Of a stretch of DNA of 64,000 nt, positions 59,475 to 64,000 are shown piece after piece. The first letter of the stretch is position 1; every line of letters starts with the position of its first letter. The notes beneath the pieces were generated by a model. That model was not told the origin of the DNA, did no database searches, and saw nothing but the letters and a program-made list of their open reading frames with translations. This stretch comes from Actinoplanes italicus (GTDB lineage: Bacteria; Actinomycetota; Actinomycetes; Mycobacteriales; Micromonosporaceae), in NCBI RefSeq assembly GCF_003001815.1, contig NZ_PVMZ01000007.1:124001-188000 (forward strand), in the 5' to 3' direction. Made by a program: the position numbers and the translations under genes.

Positions 59475-60743
59475 ATGACGACACTGCTCTGCTGCGACGA
59501 GAACGAGAAGGCTCAGCTCACCCGGCGGGGCCTGCTCGGGCGTGCCGCGGCCGTCGGTGGGGGCACCGCCCTCGCCGGGCTGGCGGGCGAGGCGCTCAGC
59601 ACCAACCTCGCCTTCGCCGCCGGGACGTACACCGGTGACACCCTGGTCGTGCTGTCGCTGCGCGGCGGATTCGACGGACTCTCGGCGTTCGCGCCCATCG
59701 GCGACGCCGGCTACTACCGGGCCCGTCCCGGGATCGCCGTGCCCAAGGCCAAGGTGATCGCCGGTGACGGCATGTTCGGCCTGCACCCCGCGCTGGCCCC
59801 GCTACTGCCGCAATGGAAGGCCGGCCGGCTGGCGGCCGTGCACGCGGTCGGCCAGCAGAACCCGACCCGGTCGCACTTCGCCGCCATGGAGGCGATGGAG
59901 AACGCCGCACCCGGCTCGTCGGTCCGTACCGGCTGGCTGGACAGGATGCTGGGCCAGACGGGCGCCACCGGGCCGCTCGCCGGGGTGTCGCTCGGCGACT
60001 CGATGCCGTCCCGGCTGCTGGCCGGTCCCACGGCCGACCTGTCGATGGCCGCCATCGACGACTTCGAGCTGGCCGCGGACGGCCGCAAGCCGATGGCCGC
60101 GGCCCTGCGGGCGATGTACGCCGACGCGCCGCCGCTGCTCGCCGGCCCGGCGCTGGCCGCCGACCGGGCGCTGTCGGCCGCCGGTTCGATCAAGGGTGAC
60201 TACCGGCCGGCGAACGGGGCCGTCTACCCGGACACCGACCTGGGAGCCGCGCTGCGCGACGTGGCACGGCTGATCAAGGCGAAAGCGGGCCTCGTCACGG
60301 CCGCGGTCGACTGCGGCGACTGGGACATGCACGAGGGACTCGGCCCGGCGGTCAAGGGCCAGCGGATGTTCGACAACCTGACCGACCTGGCCACGGCGCT
60401 GGCCGCCTTCACCACCGATCTCGGCGAGACCGGGATGAAGAACGTGACGGTGCTGACGATCAGCGAATTCGGCCGCCGGGTCAAGGAGAACGGTTCACGC
60501 GGCGTCGACCACGGGCACGGCAACGCGATGATGCTGCTCGGCGGCGGGGTGCGGGGCGGGAAGGTGTACGGGAACTGGCCCGGCCTCGACCCGGCGGCGC
60601 TGGTCCAGGGTGACCTTGCGGTGACCACCGACTACCGTTCGGTGATCGGTGAGGTGCTGCAGAAGCGGTGCGATATCGGCGGCTTGGACCGCGTCTTCCC
60701 GGGCGTGAAGCCGTCCGCGTTCGGGCTGGTCGCCGCCCGCTGA
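59475..60743 (+). CDS. Tat-exported DUF1501 protein
   Basis: A 422-residue protein of the DUF1501 (sulfatase/alkaline-phosphatase-like fold) family with a twin-arginine leader (LTRRGLLGRAAAVGG). Characteristic segments are LVVLSLRGGFDGLS, LHPALAPLLPQWKAGRLA, QQNPTRSHF, DCGDWDMHEG, TISEFGRRVKENGSRGVDHGHGN and the C-terminal VFPGVKPS. Partner of the DUF1800 protein. The frame is open far upstream but ATG 59475 is the first plausible start. Substrate unknown. Confidence 0.9.
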   Translation: MTTLLCCDENEKAQLTRRGLLGRAAAVGGGTALAGLAGEALSTNLAFAAGTYTGDTLVVLSLRGGFDGLSAFAPIGDAGYYRARPGIAVPKAKVIAGDGMFGLHPALAPLLPQWKAGRLAAVHAVGQQNPTRSHFAAMEAMENAAPGSSVRTGWLDRMLGQTGATGPLAGVSLGDSMPSRLLAGPTADLSMAAIDDFELAADGRKPMAAALRAMYADAPPLLAGPALAADRALSAAGSIKGDYRPANGAVYPDTDLGAALRDVARLIKAKAGLVTAAVDCGDWDMHEGLGPAVKGQRMFDNLTDLATALAAFTTDLGETGMKNVTVLTISEFGRRVKENGSRGVDHGHGNAMMLLGGGVRGGKVYGNWPGLDPAALVQGDLAVTTDYRSVIGEVLQKRCDIGGLDRVFPGVKPSAFGLVAAR

Positions 60744-60857
60744 GGACCAGCCGATCGGCGGGTGCGCCCAATGACTATTCCAGCCGGTCGGCGGGGTCGA
60801 TGAAATCGAATCCCCAATAGCATGAACCGACGTTTTTCATGCACGGGGAGGAATACC

Positions 60858-61292
60858 TTGCAGATCCGCAGCACTCCATTCATGCGCACCGCCGCCGCTG
60901 GTGCCGCGTCGATGACGCTGGCCGCCGCCGGCCTCACCCTGGTGACGGCGACGCCGGCTCAGGCCGCGCCGCGCTGCAACGGCGCGAAGCCGAGCGCGAT
61001 CGCCGGCAAGTTCCGCAACGACACCGACCAGACCATCATGGTCAAGGGTGACAAGTACGTCGGCAAGGACGCCAGCGGCAAGGCCAAGTACAAGACCGTC
61101 GAGGTCGCGGTGGGTCGCAACGGCGGCACCGCCCTGGGCGCGGGTGTCTGCGACGCGGACTTCATCAAGACCTACTGGGACTGGCTGTACAACGGCGTCG
61201 AGCTCGTCGACGGTGACTCGTGGCGCAAGATCCAGGGCTCGTGGTCGTGCCAGAACGCCCCGGGCACCGGCTACCGGATCAAGTGCGGCTGA
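60858..61292 (+). CDS. small secreted protein, TTG start
   Basis: A 144-residue protein with a signal peptide (hydrophobic MTLAAAGLTLVTATPAQA, cleavage before APRCNGAKP). The mature part of about 95 residues has four cysteines (C52, C111, C138 and C143, counted from the TTG start), likely two disulfides, and a KYVGKDASGKAKYK basic loop. The family was not recognised. The TTG at 60858 is preferred because GGGGAGGAA ends 4-5 bases before it. The ATG at 60822 in the same frame has no ribosome binding site. A strong terminator follows at 61320. Confidence 0.7.
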   Translation: MQIRSTPFMRTAAAGAASMTLAAAGLTLVTATPAQAAPRCNGAKPSAIAGKFRNDTDQTIMVKGDKYVGKDASGKAKYKTVEVAVGRNGGTALGAGVCDADFIKTYWDWLYNGVELVDGDSWRKIQGSWSCQNAPGTGYRIKCG

Positions 61293-61319
61293 CGCACTTC
61301 TCCTATTGAAACAATGGTA

Positions 61320-61353
61320 GGGCCGGCGCTTCTCCCAGAAGCGCCGGCCCTTT
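61320..61353 (+). terminator. intrinsic terminator of the small secreted protein gene
   Basis: GGGCCGGCGCTTCT (61320-61333), a 3-base loop, and the exact complement (61337-61350) followed by TTT. A strong intrinsic terminator for plus-strand transcription. Confidence 0.85.
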
Positions 61354-61389
61354 GCCGTCCCGGCCGGAACGGCAGCTTGCGAATTGGAG

Positions 61390-61415
61390 AAGGCCCGGCG
61401 GAAAGCCGGGCCTTT
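61390..61415 (-). terminator. intrinsic terminator of the sugar ABC transporter operon
   Basis: AAGGCCCGGC (61390-61399) and GCCGGGCCTT (61405-61414) pair around a 5-base loop, just after the permease stop codon. Read on the minus strand, it is a GC stem that begins and ends in short A/T runs. With the plus-strand terminator it insulates the two convergent units. Confidence 0.75.
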
Positions 61416-61417
61416 CG

Positions 61418-62659
61418 TCACTTGGCGCCGGCGGCGCGACGCTTCGAGTAGACGTCGAAGGCGACCGCGGCGAGCAGCACCAGACCCTTGACGAGCATGA
61501 CCTGCTGCGGCTTGGTGGCACCCATCAGACCCATGCCGTTGTTGATGACGGCCATGATCAGACCACCGGTGATGGCGCCGACCACCCGGCCGACACCACC
61601 CTGGACGGCGGCGCCGCCGATGAACGCGGCCGCGATGGCGTCCAGCTCGAAGCTGTTACCGGCGGTCGGACCGGCGAGGTTGAGGCGGCCCGCGAAGATG
61701 ATGCCGGCCAGCGCCGAGAGCACGCCCATGTTGACGAACAACCAGAACACCACGGACTTGACCTTCACGCCGGACAGCGTGGCGGCCTGCAGGTTGCCGC
61801 CGACGGCGTAGATCTGGCGGCCGAACACGGCCCGGTTGGTGACCAGGGTGTAGCCGACCACCAGCACCGCGAGCAGGACGAGCACCCACGGCAGGTTGCG
61901 GAACCGGGCGAGCTGCACGACCAGGAAGATCACGATCACGGCCGGGAGGATGACCTTGAGCAGGAACAGCCACGCCGGGTCGACGGCCTGGTTGTAGCGG
62001 ATCCGGCCGGCGCGGGTCCGGTACTGCACGAACGCCATGGCGACCACCACGACGACACCGGCGATGATGCTGAACAGATCGGCGCCGCCCAGCGTGCCGA
62101 GGCCGACGTTACCGAGGAAGCCGGGAAGGAAGCCGTTGGCCAGCGACCGGACGGCCTCCGGGAACGGGCCGATGCCCTGGTTGCCGAGGATGGCGTAGGT
62201 GACCGCGCGGAACAGCAGCATGCCGGCCAGCGTCACGATGAACGCCGGAATCCCGAAGTACGCCACCCAGTAGCCCTGCCAGGCGCCGACCACCGCACCG
62301 AAGACCAGCGTGATCAGCACGGCGAGCGGCCACGGGATGTTCATGTCGACCATCATCACGGCGGCGAGCGCCCCGGCCGCGGCGACCACCGAGCCGACCG
62401 ACAGGTCGATGTGCCCGGCGATGATGATCAGCACCATGCCGATCGCGAGGACCAGGATGTAGGACTGCTGCACGATGATGTTGCTGAGGTTCTGCGGGGA
62501 CAGCAGCACGCCCTCGGTCAGGATCGTGAACACCACGATCGTGATCGCGAACGCGATGAAGATGCCGCTTTCCTTCAGGTCGAAATTGACCTTGCGCGGC
62601 GCCTTGTCAGCTGGGGGCGCGGCCGGTCCCTTGCCGGTCTGCACGGGTGCGGCCGTCAC
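61418..62659 (-). CDS. mmsB: multiple-sugar ABC transporter permease
   Basis: A 413-residue membrane permease of the ribose/xylose/multiple-monosaccharide class. About ten hydrophobic segments are visible, and the IIAGHIDLSVGSVVAAAGA motif near 77-95 is diagnostic. The central long loop (RYNQAVDPAW) is typical of the larger MmsB/XylH type. GTG 62659 overlaps the ATPase stop (GTGA). Together with the ATPase it imports monosaccharides; the binding protein is outside the window. Confidence 0.87.
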   Translation of the reverse strand: MTAAPVQTGKGPAAPPADKAPRKVNFDLKESGIFIAFAITIVVFTILTEGVLLSPQNLSNIIVQQSYILVLAIGMVLIIIAGHIDLSVGSVVAAAGALAAVMMVDMNIPWPLAVLITLVFGAVVGAWQGYWVAYFGIPAFIVTLAGMLLFRAVTYAILGNQGIGPFPEAVRSLANGFLPGFLGNVGLGTLGGADLFSIIAGVVVVVAMAFVQYRTRAGRIRYNQAVDPAWLFLLKVILPAVIVIFLVVQLARFRNLPWVLVLLAVLVVGYTLVTNRAVFGRQIYAVGGNLQAATLSGVKVKSVVFWLFVNMGVLSALAGIIFAGRLNLAGPTAGNSFELDAIAAAFIGGAAVQGGVGRVVGAITGGLIMAVINNGMGLMGATKPQQVMLVKGLVLLAAVAFDVYSKRRAAGAK

Positions 62660-64000
62660 GGCGCTACCTCCTGTACTTCCTTCGTCATGAGGGTCATCAG
62701 GCTTTCCTGCGTGGCCTCGGCGCGCGGCACCTCGCCGGTGATCCGGCCGGCCGAGAGGGTGTAGATGCGGTCACAGATCCCGAGCAGCTCGGGAAGCTCG
62801 GACGAGATGACCAGGATGGCCTTCCCCTCGTCGGCGAGCCGGTTGATGATCGTGTAGATCTCGTACTTCGCGCCGACGTCGATGCCGCGGGTCGGCTCGT
62901 CGAGGATCAGCACGTCCGGGTCGGTGAAGATCCACTTGGAGAGTACGACCTTCTGCTGGTTGCCGCCGGACAGCTTCCCGACGACCGACTCGACGCTCGG
63001 TGCCTTGATGTTCATGCTGGAACGGAACTCGTCGGCGACCCGGCGCTCCTCGTTGCCGTCCACCCAGCCGCCGCTGGCGAGCTTGGACAGACCGGCGGCC
63101 GAGACGTTGCGCTTGATGTCCTCGATCAGGTTCAGGCCGTACCGCTTGCGGTCCTCGGTGGCATAGGCGATGCCGTGGTCGATCGCCTCCCGTACGCTCC
63201 GGGCCTTGATCTCCTTGCCGTCCTTGATCAGACGCCCGGAGATGTTGATGCCGTAGGAGCGGCCGAACACGCTCATCGCCAGTTCGGTGCGCCCGGCGCC
63301 CATCAGGCCGGCCAGCCCGACGATCTCTCCGCGGCGCAGCGTGAGGTTGACGTTGCGCACCAGCGCCCGGTCGGGCTGGGTGGGGCTGTAGACCGTCCAG
63401 TCCTCGATCCGCAGCGCCTCCTCGCCGATCGTCGGCGTGTGCTCGGGGTACCGGTGGTCCATGTCGCGGCCCACCATGCCGGAGATGATCTTCTCCTCGG
63501 TGAGGTTCGCGGTCTCCTCGGTCCAGATGGTCTTACCGTCGCGCAGGATGGTGACCCGGTCCGAGATGCCCATCACCTCGTTGAGCTTGTGCGAGATGAT
63601 CACGCAGGTGATGCCCTCGTCACGCAGGCCGCGCAGCAGGTCGAGCAGGTGCGCCGAGTCCTCGTCGTTGAGCGCCGCGGTGGGCTCGTCGAGGATCAGC
63701 AGCTTGACCTCCTTGGAGAGCGCCTTGGCGATCTCCACGAGCTGCTGCTTGCCGACGCCGAGCTCGATGACCGGCGTGACGGACCGCTCGCTCAGGCCGA
63801 CCCGGCGCAGCAGGGCGTCCGCGGCGGCGTTGGTCTTGTTCCAGTCGATCCAGCCGCGCTTGGCCTGCTCGTTGCCGAGAAAAATGTTCTCGGCGATGGA
63901 AAGATTCGACGCGAGCGCGAGCTCCTGGTGGATGATGACGATGCCACGGTGCTCGCTGTCGCGGATGCCGGAGAACCGGCAGATGTCGCCCTCGTATTCG
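62656..64000 (-). CDS. mmsA: multiple-sugar ABC transporter ATPase, partial
   Basis: The gene enters from the right edge, so its N-terminus, including the first Walker A motif, is missing. The visible part has the first domain's IVIIHQELALASNLSIAENIF, KQQLVEIAKAL, LLILDEPTAALN, then a second ATPase domain with VGLAGLMGAGRTEL, LSGGNQQKVVLSKWIF and LILDEPTRGIDVG. Tandem domains of this kind are typical of MmsA/XylG/RbsA. The stop overlaps the permease GTG. Confidence 0.92.
   Translation of the reverse strand, partial: EYEGDICRFSGIRDSEHRGIVIIHQELALASNLSIAENIFLGNEQAKRGWIDWNKTNAAADALLRRVGLSERSVTPVIELGVGKQQLVEIAKALSKEVKLLILDEPTAALNDEDSAHLLDLLRGLRDEGITCVIISHKLNEVMGISDRVTILRDGKTIWTEETANLTEEKIISGMVGRDMDHRYPEHTPTIGEEALRIEDWTVYSPTQPDRALVRNVNLTLRRGEIVGLAGLMGAGRTELAMSVFGRSYGINISGRLIKDGKEIKARSVREAIDHGIAYATEDRKRYGLNLIEDIKRNVSAAGLSKLASGGWVDGNEERRVADEFRSSMNIKAPSVESVVGKLSGGNQQKVVLSKWIFTDPDVLILDEPTRGIDVGAKYEIYTIINRLADEGKAILVISSELPELLGICDRIYTLSAGRITGEVPRAEATQESLMTLMTKEVQEVAP

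Overview
The window is high-GC actinobacterial chromosome. It has no rRNA, tRNA, phage, insertion sequence or CRISPR array. The block pgsA-DUF881-DUF1290-DUF881-gcvH-garA-ftsR-DUF151-MerR (27.9 to 21.4 kb, minus strand) matches the Rv1822-Rv1830 order of Mycobacterium tuberculosis. That synteny, the DUF3516 helicase, GlgA/GlgC, a MoxR/VWA pair and many GTG starts point to an actinomycete, most likely Micromonosporaceae (Actinoplanes-like). The genus is an inference.

Layout. 0-4 kb: a LacI-like sugar-binding protein without a DNA-binding domain, a GH2 beta-mannosidase and a divergent ROK regulator. 4-10.4 kb: two WXG100/ESX-like proteins and two large helicases. 10.4-15.1 kb: an OmpR-type two-component pair and asparagine synthase. 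15.1-19.1 kb: an array of three hairpins, a DUF1963 protein, a STAS protein, an ECF sigma factor divergent from an alpha/beta hydrolase, then repeat-rich DNA. 19.1-27.9 kb: a UvrA paralogue and the conserved cell-division/central-metabolism cluster. 28-35.9 kb: a VWA/MoxR pair, a PhzF protein, an S15 peptidase and an ABC-F protein. 36-44 kb: glycogen genes glgA and glgC flanking two c-di-GMP genes, plus a glycoside-hydrolase-like gene coupled to glgA. 44-49 kb: repeats, an AraC regulator, a hexahistidine protein, a DUF4331 protein, a small Tat protein and a membrane-anchored LPMO. 49-53.5 kb: FKBP, an AAC(2')-type acetyltransferase, a TetR operon with visible operators, a lipoprotein, an S4 protein and a YcnI-like protein. 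53.7-60.7 kb: a DHH phosphoesterase, zwf, STAS, a ROK kinase and a DUF1800/DUF1501 pair. 60.8-64 kb: a small secreted protein and a multiple-sugar ABC transporter running off the right edge.

Many genes concern carbohydrate handling: mannosidase, ROK proteins, glycogen synthesis, pentose phosphate entry, LPMO and sugar ABC transporter. Tight GTGA or ATGA overlaps mark several operons: the two-component pair, pgsA-DUF881-DUF1290, garA-ftsR, glgA-GHL10, mmsA-mmsB and the ESX-like pair.

The most unusual non-coding signal is that most convergent gene junctions (about 10.4, 18.6, 32.4, 35.9, 44.5 and 50.2 kb) carry short tandem duplications. The three-hairpin array at 15.2 kb, with constant CACCAC/GTGGTG ends and different stems, is also unusual. 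No single obvious new multi-gene system was found. The ESX-like pair with an HExxHVVQQ tail and the copper-themed 45.9-53.5 kb region are the best protein-level leads.
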